Assembly: GCA_049366715.1 (NCBI GenBank) | Contig: JBMNCQ010000009.1 | Coordinates: 153,450-217,449, forward strand | Origin: JBMNCQ01 sp049366715 | GTDB taxonomy: Bacteria; Bacillota; Peptococcia; Peptococcales; BICA1-8 | DNA: 64,000 bases | Direction: 5' to 3' | Shown: positions 32,647-40,873 of the stretch, piece by piece | Layout: each line of letters begins with the position of its first letter | Position numbering within the stretch: position 1 is the stretch's first letter | Translations under genes and position numbers: made by a program | Notes under the pieces: generated by a model | Seen by the model: only the letters and a program-made list of their open reading frames with translations | What the model was told of the DNA's origin: nothing | Databases searched by the model: none

Positions 32647-32790
32647 CCTAAGGTTAAGTCTATGGAATTAAGACCTGAGTAAAATTGTACTCACGGGGTA
32701 GTACCGGAAACGGTAATGCCTCCACTTTTTGGAAAGGAGAAAGGATGTAGGGTGTAGTATGTCCTTGTCTCCTTGAGATAAGGATTTTTT
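32647..32790 (+). promoter_or_regulatory. Moco-type riboswitch candidate with terminator, before mobA
   Basis: The leader contains TGAGTA/TACTCA (32676-32681 with 32688-32693), a TACCG-GAAA-CGGTA hairpin (32702-32715), and the signature GCCTCC (32718-32723) ... GGAAAGGAG (32731-32739) shared with the element before moaA. CCTAAG (32647-32652) and TATGG (32661-32665) are the two strands of the 11-nucleotide GAAA-tetraloop receptor, so the GAAA loop could dock there. The element ends in a terminator TCCTTGTCTC-CTT-GAGATAAGGA plus six T (32762-32790). It should regulate mobA and possibly moeA by transcription attenuation. Confidence 0.75.
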
Positions 32791-32879
32791 ATTTAAGTAA
32801 TTTATTTTAGATGGGTCTAATCCCGCTGAAAAACTTAAATAAAATGCTCTTAAAACGAAAAAAACGGGGGATGAATCAG

Positions 32880-33464
32880 ATGCCGCCTTTACAGGAATTG
32901 GGGTTAATTATATTAGCCGGTGGAAAAAGCAGCAGAATGGGCATGGATAAAGCCCTTTTAGAATTAGGCGAACTTACTTTAATCGAAAGAATTGTCAATA
33001 AAGGCCGGACTTATGGTTTCCCGGAAATAATCGTTGTCGCCAATGAAACGGAAAAGTATTCTTTGCACGGTGTTAAGATGGTAAAAGACCGTTATGAAGG
33101 TTATGGACCTCTGGCCGGAATTCATTCCGGTTTAAAGAGTTCCGGATTTGCTTATAATTTTGTTATGCCCTGTGATATGCCTTTTTTTTCTTTTGAGATC
33201 ATCGATAAATTGAAGACGCACCAGGAGGGTTACCAGGTGATCGTCCCCACTATGGCGGAGAAATTTCAACCCTTGGCGGCTCTCTATTCCAGGGAGTGTA
33301 TCCCCTATATTGAATATCTTTTAGAAAAAAATATTAGCAAAATAAGCAGGCTTTATGAACTTGTTCCCACCTGTCATGTTGAGCTGGAAGAGGACAGCAA
33401 TTTTTTCAACGTGAATACACCGGAAGATTATCGTGCGGCCCGGAAATTTTTAAAGAGCAGATAG
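32880..33464 (+). CDS. mobA: Molybdenum cofactor guanylyltransferase MobA
   Basis: 194 residues. The N-terminal nucleotide-binding motif LAGGKSSRMGMDKALL and the later GPLAGIHSGL and MPCDMPF segments are diagnostic. MobA attaches GMP to molybdopterin, making the guanine dinucleotide cofactor used by DMSO-reductase-family enzymes. That indicates formate dehydrogenase, nitrate or DMSO-type enzymes elsewhere in the genome. ATG 32880 is chosen at nine bases from GGGGG; ATG 32871 is adjacent to it. It lies directly behind a Moco riboswitch. Confidence 0.92.
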   Translation: MPPLQELGLIILAGGKSSRMGMDKALLELGELTLIERIVNKGRTYGFPEIIVVANETEKYSLHGVKMVKDRYEGYGPLAGIHSGLKSSGFAYNFVMPCDMPFFSFEIIDKLKTHQEGYQVIVPTMAEKFQPLAALYSRECIPYIEYLLEKNISKISRLYELVPTCHVELEEDSNFFNVNTPEDYRAARKFLKSR

Positions 33465-33581
33465 AGTCTGGAAAAGTAGGGTTCTCTAGCATAGCAATAC
33501 AGGAGCAATGACCGGTAACCGGCAGGATATCAAAAAGACTTTGGCAACACTTAAAATGACGTTTGTAAAGGAGACAAAGTT

Positions 33582-34826
33582 ATGTTTAAAGAGGTAGAAT
33601 TAGAAAGAGGCCAGGAGATTTTGCTGTCCCAGGTTAAAGGAAGAATAAAAAAAGCAGAATTTTTGGATAAGTTAATGTCTAAAGTTTTAGCAGAAGAAAT
33701 TTTCGCTCCGATGGATGTTCCCCCTTTTCGCAGGTCTCCCTTGGATGGTTTTGCTTATCGTTCCCTGGATGGGAAAGGAGCATCACCGGCAAATCCCGTT
33801 GAAATAAAGATTATTGATGAGATTCAGGCCGGAGACACCAGATTGAGGACTGAACTTCCTCCGCAAAGAGGAGTTAAGGTATTGACCGGGGCACCTCTTC
33901 CGCCGAATGCCGATATTGTAATCAGAAAAGAAGATATAGATTGCAGTAATCACAGCATAATGGTTACGGAAGAGCTGGAGGCAGATACGAATATTATTTT
34001 TCCTGGTTCGGATATCAAAAAGGGTGAACGGGTATTTGCTCCGGGAGAGATATTAGAACCATATCATATCGGGGTTTTGGCTGCCCTTGGTTTTACAAAG
34101 GTAAAAGTATATCAGTCTCCCCGGGTGGCCTTAATCAGTATCGGAAATGAACTGAAGGAACCGGGAGAAGACCTCTGTTACGGGCAAATTTATAATAGTA
34201 ATATTTATGCTCTCCGGGCTTTGGTCAATAATTTAGGCGGCACTGCCACCAGCCTGGGAATCGTATCCGATGACGAGCAGGTGATCAAAGAACGGATACG
34301 GAAGGCTTTAGCTGAGTATGATTTAGTTATTACTACCGGCGGTGCTTCTGTAGGAGATTATGACTTGATTGAGCAAAGTCTGGAAAATATCGGTGCCGGG
34401 ATTTTGTTTAACAGAGTGGCCGTCAAACCCGGGTCCCCGGTAGTAGCGGCTTTAAAAGACAGCAAACTGCTGATTGGTTTATCCGGCAATCCGGCGGCTG
34501 CCTTAATCACCTTTGAATTACTGGTAAGGCCGGTTCTCCGCAAATTCCAAGGTATTGAGGAAGTGGGTAATCAGTACATGGAAACTGTCTTAGTAGACGG
34601 GTTTACGAAAAAAAGCCCGCAAAGGAGATTCCTCAGGGTGAAAGTTAGTTTTGTAAATGGACAATGGATCGCCCGCCAGACAGGAAATCAGCAGTCCAGT
34701 ATTCTGCGCTCTATGGTAGGCTGCAATGCCTTGGTGGATATTCCCCGGGGGTCCGGGCCCATCAAACCGGGGGAAAAGGTCCGGGTGTTACTTTTAAAGC
34801 AGGAATTGCCATACTGCTCTCAATAA
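33582..34826 (+). CDS. moeA: Molybdopterin molybdenumtransferase MoeA
   Basis: 414 residues. It inserts molybdate into adenylated molybdopterin. Conserved blocks are PPFRRSPLDGFAYRS, the TGAPLPPNADIVI segment, SIGNEL, TTGGASVGDYDLI, FNRVAVKPGSP and LSGNPAA. AAAGGAG precedes the ATG. It follows mobA by 117 bases with no terminator between, so both are probably controlled by the same riboswitch. A terminator shared with the convergent ferredoxin gene follows. Confidence 0.95.
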   Translation: MFKEVELERGQEILLSQVKGRIKKAEFLDKLMSKVLAEEIFAPMDVPPFRRSPLDGFAYRSLDGKGASPANPVEIKIIDEIQAGDTRLRTELPPQRGVKVLTGAPLPPNADIVIRKEDIDCSNHSIMVTEELEADTNIIFPGSDIKKGERVFAPGEILEPYHIGVLAALGFTKVKVYQSPRVALISIGNELKEPGEDLCYGQIYNSNIYALRALVNNLGGTATSLGIVSDDEQVIKERIRKALAEYDLVITTGGASVGDYDLIEQSLENIGAGILFNRVAVKPGSPVVAALKDSKLLIGLSGNPAAALITFELLVRPVLRKFQGIEEVGNQYMETVLVDGFTKKSPQRRFLRVKVSFVNGQWIARQTGNQQSSILRSMVGCNALVDIPRGSGPIKPGEKVRVLLLKQELPYCSQ

Positions 34827-34842
34827 TCTTGATACTTAAAAT

Positions 34843-34874
34843 AAAAATAAACCGAAAGTGAACGGTTTATTTTT
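34843..34874. terminator. Bidirectional intrinsic terminator
   Basis: AAAAATAAACCG (34843-34854), an 8-base loop and its complement (34863-34874). It lies between convergent moeA and the polyferredoxin gene and overlaps the stop codon of the latter. Confidence 0.85.
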
Positions 34875-35985
34875 GGGCGTTATTGTGTAATTCCCTGCAT
34901 AAAAAACATAATTTTTCCTCTTCTGTGCTATAAAAATAAAAATCCTGTTCACATTCCGGACAGATTTTGGGCGGTGAAGAGGCTAAAGTTTTAGATTCAC
35001 CCCTTAAAAAGTCTTTTACCTTAAGATAGCCCTGCCAATTTATTTCCTGGAAAAGGCAGACGTCTTTACATAGATCACAATGGGTACACAGTTGGGGTAA
35101 ATAGACGAGTTCCTTAACTTCACCCGTCAGCTTTATTTTTAAAGCACCGGCAGGGCATAATTTCGCACACACGCCACAGAGATTACAGCGGTTTATTTTT
35201 AATTCCGGATAGGGGAGGAGTGCTTCCGGGTCCGGGTCTTTCACACGATTCAAGGCATCCAGCAAGAGCTGTTTTTTCAGGGGAAGGGCGGCAGGATTAT
35301 GGTGCTCACCGGTATCTAAGTTAAGCTTTTCTAGTGTATCGTCAATTAGCCGGGCGGAAAAACTCCTGGTCCCCGTAAAAATAGATTTAAAAAAAGAGCG
35401 TCTGTCGTAAGAGTCCGGCATTTCGTGATCCTTTGCCAAGAATTCCCCTTCTAATTTCCGGTGATCTGCTACGATCCGGAGTTTGGCGGAGAGCTTTCCC
35501 CGGAAGGCATTTTGCAAACCGCCCAGACTGATTTCCGGGTGGACGCCGGGCAAACAATCATTACAAACTACCTCGTCCTGGAGGAGAATGATTTCAGCAT
35601 AGTTTGTTAACAGTTTGCTGAGTAACTCGGGATATAATTGCTTTAAACAGCTGATTCTGATAAGATTAGGCCGGTCTTCAGCCGGGATTTTATTAAGCAT
35701 GACCGGACAGGCTATCATTAAAGTACCGCCGGACCCAGCAGCTAACTGTACTAATTTATCTTCATTCAGTTGGAAAACATGGTTAGGGCAGGCTGTCACA
35801 CATAAGCCACAAGCCATGCAGTCAGCAACCCGGAACGTGCCGCCGGAAAATGATATCCCCTGAACGGGACAGGAAGCAATACATTTGCCGCAGGCTGACT
35901 TGGGACTGATATTTCTGCTGCATAAATCTTCTCTTATCTTAACTGCTTGTGTATCCAGCAGAGCTGCAAGTTTTTCGATGTTCAT
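34867..35985 (-). CDS. Multi-cluster ferredoxin-type iron-sulfur protein with C-terminal zinc ribbon
   Basis: 372 residues, cytoplasmic, no signal. Two cysteine motifs at the start (CGKCIASCP near residue 32 and CMACGLCVTACP near residue 56) and two near residues 268 and 298 (CNLCGVCAKLCP, CTHCDLCKDVCL) suggest up to four [4Fe-4S] clusters. A linker of about 200 residues separates the pairs. The end carries CPEC ... CFLC, a zinc-ribbon or rubredoxin-like knuckle. Electron-transfer or maturation accessory proteins of molybdoenzymes often look like this; the position beside the Moco genes supports that, by inference. GGAGGG precedes the ATG. Confidence 0.75.
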   Translation of the reverse strand: MNIEKLAALLDTQAVKIREDLCSRNISPKSACGKCIASCPVQGISFSGGTFRVADCMACGLCVTACPNHVFQLNEDKLVQLAAGSGGTLMIACPVMLNKIPAEDRPNLIRISCLKQLYPELLSKLLTNYAEIILLQDEVVCNDCLPGVHPEISLGGLQNAFRGKLSAKLRIVADHRKLEGEFLAKDHEMPDSYDRRSFFKSIFTGTRSFSARLIDDTLEKLNLDTGEHHNPAALPLKKQLLLDALNRVKDPDPEALLPYPELKINRCNLCGVCAKLCPAGALKIKLTGEVKELVYLPQLCTHCDLCKDVCLFQEINWQGYLKVKDFLRGESKTLASSPPKICPECEQDFYFYSTEEEKLCFLCRELHNNAQK

Positions 35986-36325
35986 CTTTTTCCCTCCAGT
36001 CTATCTCCAGTTTAAGTTTTTTGAGGCCTGTATTCAAGCTTTAAAATTTGCTAACCGATTAACGGAAAACGTGTCAGGGGACGGTTCTTTGACACAATTA
36101 GAGAAGGCGGAATTAACATAAATCAGGAGTCGGGCTGCAAAGCCAAAGAACTAAAGATACTATCCAGGGAAAAGCGGAGAAAAATTAGGGTTGAGAAGAA
36201 TATCCCAATTGCTTGTGGAAAAAGGCAGCAATACTGGGAGCTGCTGAATATAGTGAGGGAAAAATCACGGGAGGTATTTAACTTTATGAGTCTAATCCTG
36301 GAGGTATTAAGGTAGACCCGCAGGT
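35986..36325. other. Intergenic region with REP-like element and long hairpin
   Basis: About 340 bases without an intact gene. It contains the REP-like hairpin at 36071-36095 and a hairpin at 36302-36339. Between about 36121 and 36315 one plus-strand frame is open for roughly 60 codons (KAKELKILSREKRRKIRVEK and more) without start or known family, perhaps a decayed gene. Confidence 0.45.
36071..36095. repeat. REP-like palindromic element
   Basis: GTGTCA, then GGGGACGGTTCTT, then TGACAC. This sequence shape is what I recall as a dispersed repeat in Clostridia, often beside REP-associated IS200-like transposases. Only one copy is in the window and no transposase is present. Confidence 0.5.
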
Positions 36326-36339
36326 CTATCTTAATACCT
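36302..36339. terminator. 17-bp hairpin at the end of the ferredoxin gene
   Basis: 17-bp stem with one G-U pair (36302-36318 with 36323-36339) and a CGCA loop, overlapping the stop codon of the minus-strand ferredoxin gene. It has no T-tract downstream on that strand, so it may stabilise the 3' end rather than terminate. Confidence 0.5.
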
Positions 36340-37063
36340 TGCCCCGGATACTGATCACTTTTTCATGGACCGGTATTTCTACCTGAGCCTCTGCGGCAGC
36401 CTGCTCAACGAGCCTGCTTAAGCCCCCGCAGCAAGGAACTTCCATCCTGGCAATGGTAATGGAATTAATTTCATTATTTCTTAATATTTCCGCCAATTTG
36501 TTTACATAAGGAGCTGTGTTATCCAGCTTAGGGCAGGAGATGGCTACGGCTTTTCCCTTAAGTAATTCCTGCTGGAAATTTCCATAGGCAAGGGGGACAC
36601 AATCTGCTGCTACTAACAAGTCGGCATTTTTAAAGTAGGGTGCGGTGACGGGTACCAGGTGCAATTGAACAGGCCATTGTCTTAGTTCAGAATCTATCTG
36701 TGCGTGGGGTCCGGTATTATTTTTTATATTAAAGGTTTGGGCTTTACTTCCGGGGCAGCCTCCGAATAACCGGGACTGGGAACCGGAGCAGTTTTCTAAA
36801 GGCCGGGTGCCCGCTTTTTTTAATTCTTCTTGTCTGATTTTTACGGCTTCTGTATCATAAGGGTCTGCTTCCCGCTCGATAATCTCAATAGCACCTAAGG
36901 GGCATTCTCCCAAACAGTCTCCCAGACCATCACATAATTTGTCTGTTATCAGTTGAGCCTTGCCGTTAATGATGCGGATTGCTCCTTCATGGCAGGCCGG
37001 GATACACTGTCCGCAGCCGTTACATTTTTTCTCGTTGATTTGCACAATTTTTCTTAAAGCCAT
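36326..37063 (-). CDS. Ferredoxin-type iron-sulfur protein (hybrid-cluster-associated type)
   Basis: 245 residues. The first cluster motif CNGCGQCIPAC is normal. The second reads CDGLGDCLGECP: Leu replaces one cysteine, so that site may hold a [3Fe-4S] or other cluster. I recall this CDGLGxCLGECP form in ferredoxins encoded beside hybrid cluster protein genes. A central low-complexity region leads to a second domain with ISCPKLDN and VPCCGGL, which may bind another metal. CGGGAGGAATT precedes the ATG. It is divergent from the sulfite-reductase-like ferredoxin gene, with a Crp-like site between. Confidence 0.78.
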   Translation of the reverse strand: MALRKIVQINEKKCNGCGQCIPACHEGAIRIINGKAQLITDKLCDGLGDCLGECPLGAIEIIEREADPYDTEAVKIRQEELKKAGTRPLENCSGSQSRLFGGCPGSKAQTFNIKNNTGPHAQIDSELRQWPVQLHLVPVTAPYFKNADLLVAADCVPLAYGNFQQELLKGKAVAISCPKLDNTAPYVNKLAEILRNNEINSITIARMEVPCCGGLSRLVEQAAAEAQVEIPVHEKVISIRGKVLR

Positions 37064-37150
37064 ACTAATTCCTCCCGAAAATATATTTTAAAAATTAATT
37101 TCTTGCGGTTAACATTTATTTATATTGTACCAGTCTGCCGGGTAGTGGTC

Positions 37151-37166
37151 AGTGACATAAATCACA
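37151..37166. promoter_or_regulatory. Crp/Fnr-family operator between divergent iron-sulfur genes
   Basis: AGTGACATAAATCACA is a near-perfect TGTGA-N6-TCACA palindrome. On the plus strand a TATAAA -10 box (37186-37191) puts its centre at about -40 to -41, the place for class II activation by a Crp/Fnr protein. It could also act on the minus-strand ferredoxin. The regulator is not in the window. Confidence 0.55.
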
Positions 37167-37226
37167 TCTCCCGGAGAATAATTAGTATAAAATATTTATA
37201 GAAAAGAAGCTGGGAGGAGATTAGGC

Positions 37227-37841
37227 ATGGAGCTTTATCGTATAGAGACCTGCGGAAGTGTGCGGGGATGTCCGCAGGCCGTTGCGGATTGCCGGGAGAT
37301 TACAGAATTGATTGAAGAAGTATTTGGAGAGGTTGATTTTATTTCACGGAGGTTAAAACAGCTAGGGGGGGAATTTAAACAGCATCAGATATTTAGGGCA
37401 GCACTGGCAGGTTGCCCTAATTGCTGTTCCCAGCCGCAAATTAAAGACTTCGCTTTGATTGCGAAAAGTCTGCCCCGGTTTGAGGGGCAAAAATGCACTT
37501 CCTGCGGACGTTGTTGTGAAGTCTGCCGGGAAAGGAGCCTGAGGCTGGAGAGCGGCAGTCTGGTCGTGCAGAAAAAATTATGCCTGGGCTGTGGTGAGTG
37601 CTGCAGGGTATGTTCCCAGGGAGCTCTGACACCGGACAGACCTGTCTGGCGCTTGCAGTTGGGAGGAAAATTAGGCAGACATCCCCGGCTTGCCAGGGAA
37701 ATAGGGGAGGTAAACACGACACAAGGAATAAAAATCCTGAAAGAAGTATTAAACTTAATTCTTGCTGACGAAGATCCCCGGATAAGATTCGGAGATTTGA
37801 TCAATAAACACAATGATAAAATTTCAACCGATTTATATTAA
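37227..37841 (+). CDS. Sulfite/nitrite-reductase-like ferredoxin protein (short)
   Basis: 204 residues. The segment AGCPNCCSQPQIKDF (62-76) resembles the siroheme-cluster region of anaerobic sulfite reductase subunit C, and two ferredoxin motifs follow (CTSCGRCCEVC at 90-100 and CLGCGECCRVC at 119-129). Full-length AsrC-type reductases are about 320 residues; here the first siroheme half-domain is missing or reduced to MELYRIETCGSVRGCPQAVA. It may be an electron carrier or a degenerate reductase rather than an active enzyme. GGGAGGAG precedes the ATG and a Crp-like site lies at the promoter. Confidence 0.72.
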   Translation: MELYRIETCGSVRGCPQAVADCREITELIEEVFGEVDFISRRLKQLGGEFKQHQIFRAALAGCPNCCSQPQIKDFALIAKSLPRFEGQKCTSCGRCCEVCRERSLRLESGSLVVQKKLCLGCGECCRVCSQGALTPDRPVWRLQLGGKLGRHPRLAREIGEVNTTQGIKILKEVLNLILADEDPRIRFGDLINKHNDKISTDLY

Positions 37842-37909
37842 ATTTACTCTGCGAAAATATTTTTATTTAAGATATAATAGAGAAAATAATATTTAAGATG
37901 AGGGTGGCA

Positions 37910-39106
37910 ATGAAAATTAAAGTAGTGATAAAGTTCCTAATATTTTTAATGTTTTTTTTCATACTTGTTCCTCCTGCCTATGGAGCACTTTTGCTGCAAC
38001 GCGTTAATTTTAAAGCTGTGGGTGACATTATGGTTCATGATGTTCAGTACCGGTCGGCCTTGGATCAGGAAACCGGGGAGTATGATTTTTTACCTATGTT
38101 TGCCCCGGTCCGGGAGGAACTTGCTGCTGATTTGTTAGTAGGAAATTTAGAAACCACTTTAAGCGGACAGGATCTGGGATATTCAGGATATCCGCGGTTT
38201 AACAGCCCGGACAGCATTGCCGGGGCACTGAAGGAATTAGGATTTGATTTGTTATTTACTGCGAATAATCATAGTTTAGATCAAGGTGAATATGGTTTAA
38301 AACGTACTTTGGATGTATTAGATAAGAACGGCATCCGGCATACGGGTACTTTTAACTCTCCTCAAGCCCGGGATATCCCTGGCATTATCACTAAGAACGG
38401 CCTTACTTTCGGATTCTTAAATTATACATATGGCACGAATGGTTTGACTCCTCCTGCCGGTAAAGAGTATTTAATCAATTATCTTGATTTAAAGATAGTC
38501 AGAAACGAAATCAAAGAACTGCGCCCTTTAGTAGATGTCGTTGTGGTCGCCGTGCATTTTGGCACTGAATATTTACGGGAACCAACCAACGAGCAAAGGT
38601 ATATTGTTACAGAAATAGCCAAGGCAGGTGCCGATATTATTCTGGGCGGGCATCCTCATGTACTTCAGCCGTATGAGTTTATAAACGTTGAGAACAGGCA
38701 GTGTTTTGTGGTATATTCCCTGGGCAATTTTGTCTCGGGACAGAAACAACGTTATCGAGACAGCGGAGCTATTTTAGAACTGATTATTGAAAAGTCTGTA
38801 CTTGATCAGGCTCCTAAAATCGTTAAGGTAAATTATACTCCTGTCTGGGTCAGAAGATACGTGGCCTTTAATCGCTTGAAAATGGAAGTAGTTCCTGTGA
38901 AAAATAATCTTGTTTTAGATCACCCTCTTACAATTTCCGAATTAAGTAAAAGCAATCAAGTGCTGGACGATGTACAAGAGGTCTGGAGCCCGATAAAAAA
39001 ATCCCAGCCAATAAACAGTGTTTTTAGTGCTTGGGCCAACAGTCTATTTCCTATTACAAATCCCGAATCATGGATGGCGGTTATTATGGAACAAGGGAGT
39101 AAATAA
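37910..39106 (+). CDS. CapA-family exported metallophosphatase-like protein
   Basis: 398 residues. A signal peptide (VIKFLIFLMFFFILVPPAYG) is followed by the PGA_cap domain: FKAVGDIMVHD, VGNLETTL, TANNHSLDQGEYG, VVAVHFGTEY and GGHPHVLQP. CapA proteins share the calcineurin-like metal-binding fold and act in poly-gamma-glutamate capsule assembly or other wall processes; many paralogues have unknown roles. No capBC is next to it. ATG 37910 is preferred over 37898 because GAGGGTGG lies between them. A VanW-family protein follows 63 bases later. Confidence 0.85.
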   Translation: MKIKVVIKFLIFLMFFFILVPPAYGALLLQRVNFKAVGDIMVHDVQYRSALDQETGEYDFLPMFAPVREELAADLLVGNLETTLSGQDLGYSGYPRFNSPDSIAGALKELGFDLLFTANNHSLDQGEYGLKRTLDVLDKNGIRHTGTFNSPQARDIPGIITKNGLTFGFLNYTYGTNGLTPPAGKEYLINYLDLKIVRNEIKELRPLVDVVVVAVHFGTEYLREPTNEQRYIVTEIAKAGADIILGGHPHVLQPYEFINVENRQCFVVYSLGNFVSGQKQRYRDSGAILELIIEKSVLDQAPKIVKVNYTPVWVRRYVAFNRLKMEVVPVKNNLVLDHPLTISELSKSNQVLDDVQEVWSPIKKSQPINSVFSAWANSLFPITNPESWMAVIMEQGSK

Positions 39107-39169
39107 TTGTGTTCTAATTTTAGTCCTCCTTTGCATAAGATTTTTATGAGATAAAGGAGGATTATTTTT

Positions 39170-40444
39170 ATGTCCAAAAAATATTATTATTTTACCGGTA
39201 TTATTATGCTTTTCGGCATCTTACTTTTATCAGGGTATGCAAATTCAGGAGTAATCCCTTCTAAAGTATATATGGAAGGGATAGATATAGGTGGTCGAAG
39301 TATTGAAGAAGCTGAAGAGTTAATGAAAGACAACTTTAAAAGGATTAATTTCTCCTATCAGACTTTTAGCTGCTCTTTAAGTCCGGAAGAATTGGGGATC
39401 AAGATCAATTGGCAGCAATCTTTTGAGAATCTGGATCGAAGCGTCTGGGAGCGGGTGATCATGAACTTTCAAGAGAGACATTTCCATTTAGATAAGGAGT
39501 ATGATGACCGCAAAATTAACGACGCTTTGCAAGTAGTCTCCGATTCGGCCGGTATCCCGCCTAAAGATGCATATTTAGAAATGGAAAACGGGCGGCTGGT
39601 GCAAAAGGAAGGAGAATGGGGGAACAAACTGGATTTAGAATTGTTAAAGGCTATGATTATGAATAATACTCTGAAAAATAAGTATATTTTACCCATGTGG
39701 GCTGTGCCGCCGCAGGTCAATTCTAATGATTTAGAAAAATATAAGCCTGCTTTTCTGCTGGGGGAATATACAACGGAGTTCGTACAGAATCCTAACCGGA
39801 CGGAGAATATCAAAATTGCCTGCGAGGCCGTCAAAAACACCTTGCTGTCTCCCGGGGAAACATTTTCTTTTAATAAAGTAGTCGGACCCCGGGAAGAAGA
39901 CAAAGGATACTTGAATGCGATGGTCATCTTGGGCGGGGAATTTATTCCCGGTCTGGGAGGGGGCATTTGCCAGGTCTCCAGTACCTTATACAATTCCGTG
40001 TTACTGGCCGGATTAGAGATTGTAGAGAGATATCCCCATAGTTTGAAAATAGATTATGTGCCTTTAGGAAGAGACGCAACTGTAAATTATGGTTTAAAGG
40101 ATTTTAAATTTAAAAATAATACGGAGGGCTATTTATTGATCGATTATAAAATTACCGGGCAAAAGCTTACCTTCCTTATTTTCGGAAGCCAAAGCTGGCA
40201 GGATAAAGTACAGGTTTTAGAAATTCCCCATTATGTAGAAAAGGTTATCGGACCTCCTGTAAAAACCATCGTATCTCAAAATCTTTCTCCTCAGGAGGTA
40301 AGGGTAAAAAGCGGTGGAAAAGCCGGCTATGTTGTAAGCACATATAGAATTATGAATGTGGCCGGAGAAGAAATAAAAGAATACTTAGCAAGGGACTATT
40401 ACCAGCCAATGCCTAAGATTATTGAGAAAGGCAGAGACGAATAA
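39170..40444 (+). CDS. VanW-family protein with peptidoglycan-binding-like and G5 domains
   Basis: 424 residues. An N-terminal hydrophobic segment anchors or exports it. Residues 30-130 resemble the peptidoglycan-binding-4 fold (VYMEGIDIGGRSIEEAEELM), residues 200-330 are the VanW domain with GETFSFNKVVGPREEDKGY and GGGICQVSSTLYN, and the end has a G5-like beta domain. VanW proteins are cell-envelope proteins linked to vancomycin-resistance clusters but are widespread in sensitive Clostridia, so this does not indicate resistance. AAAGGAGG precedes the ATG. It may be co-transcribed with the CapA-like gene. Confidence 0.88.
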   Translation: MSKKYYYFTGIIMLFGILLLSGYANSGVIPSKVYMEGIDIGGRSIEEAEELMKDNFKRINFSYQTFSCSLSPEELGIKINWQQSFENLDRSVWERVIMNFQERHFHLDKEYDDRKINDALQVVSDSAGIPPKDAYLEMENGRLVQKEGEWGNKLDLELLKAMIMNNTLKNKYILPMWAVPPQVNSNDLEKYKPAFLLGEYTTEFVQNPNRTENIKIACEAVKNTLLSPGETFSFNKVVGPREEDKGYLNAMVILGGEFIPGLGGGICQVSSTLYNSVLLAGLEIVERYPHSLKIDYVPLGRDATVNYGLKDFKFKNNTEGYLLIDYKITGQKLTFLIFGSQSWQDKVQVLEIPHYVEKVIGPPVKTIVSQNLSPQEVRVKSGGKAGYVVSTYRIMNVAGEEIKEYLARDYYQPMPKIIEKGRDE

Positions 40445-40873
40445 AAAGCCGGATTCCGGTGGTCAATTCAAAAAAGCTTTGGGAAGCAGTAAAGTAAAAA
40501 TAGCCACTGGTAAAGATTATTATGATACATGGTTTTTCCGAAGATATCCAAAGGGGACCATGTATTTTTTGTTTCCCGTTGGGACCTTTCATTCCTAACC
40601 GAAAAAGCAGCGCTAAGTCCTGTTCCGACACCGGTAAGAGCGAATGAAATGCTAGAATACTTGTTGGCTGGAGCCAGTGGTAACCTGGATGTTTTCCGGC
40701 GGCATTCCGTCAGGTTTTTTTCCCCTGCCTAATTATGATATAATGAGGTGCCTGTTGAATTATTTGCCGGAAATAGTTGTATTCTGTGCAATTAGGCTGC
40801 AGCTTTGAGGTAATACAATTACTTTTTTCATTAGGGGCAGGGGAATATTTGAAAATTTAGGAGGTGTAGCAGC
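40445..40873 (+). other. Structured 429-base leader region before cobO
   Basis: No gene was found. Several hairpins are visible: TACATGGT/ACCATGTA (40526-40533 with 40557-40564) followed by TTTTTT; AACCTG...CAGGTT with a T-tract ending near 40720; and TTGTATT...AATACAA (about 40783-40819) followed by CTTTTTTC. A longer-range pair, TTCCCCTGCCTAAT (near 40719) and ATTAGGGGCAGGGGAA (near 40832), encloses the last one. A TATAAT lies at 40737-40742. No cobalamin riboswitch B12 box could be found. It may be two terminators and a promoter, or an unrecognised attenuator. Confidence 0.5.

Noticed and set aside
39170..40444. Vancomycin resistance gene
   Set aside because: VanW-domain proteins are common in sensitive Clostridia; no vanHAX, vanR or vanS genes are present.
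40445..40873. Cobalamin riboswitch before cobO
   Set aside because: I searched for the B12 box and the GCCACTG segment and found neither in the right orientation.
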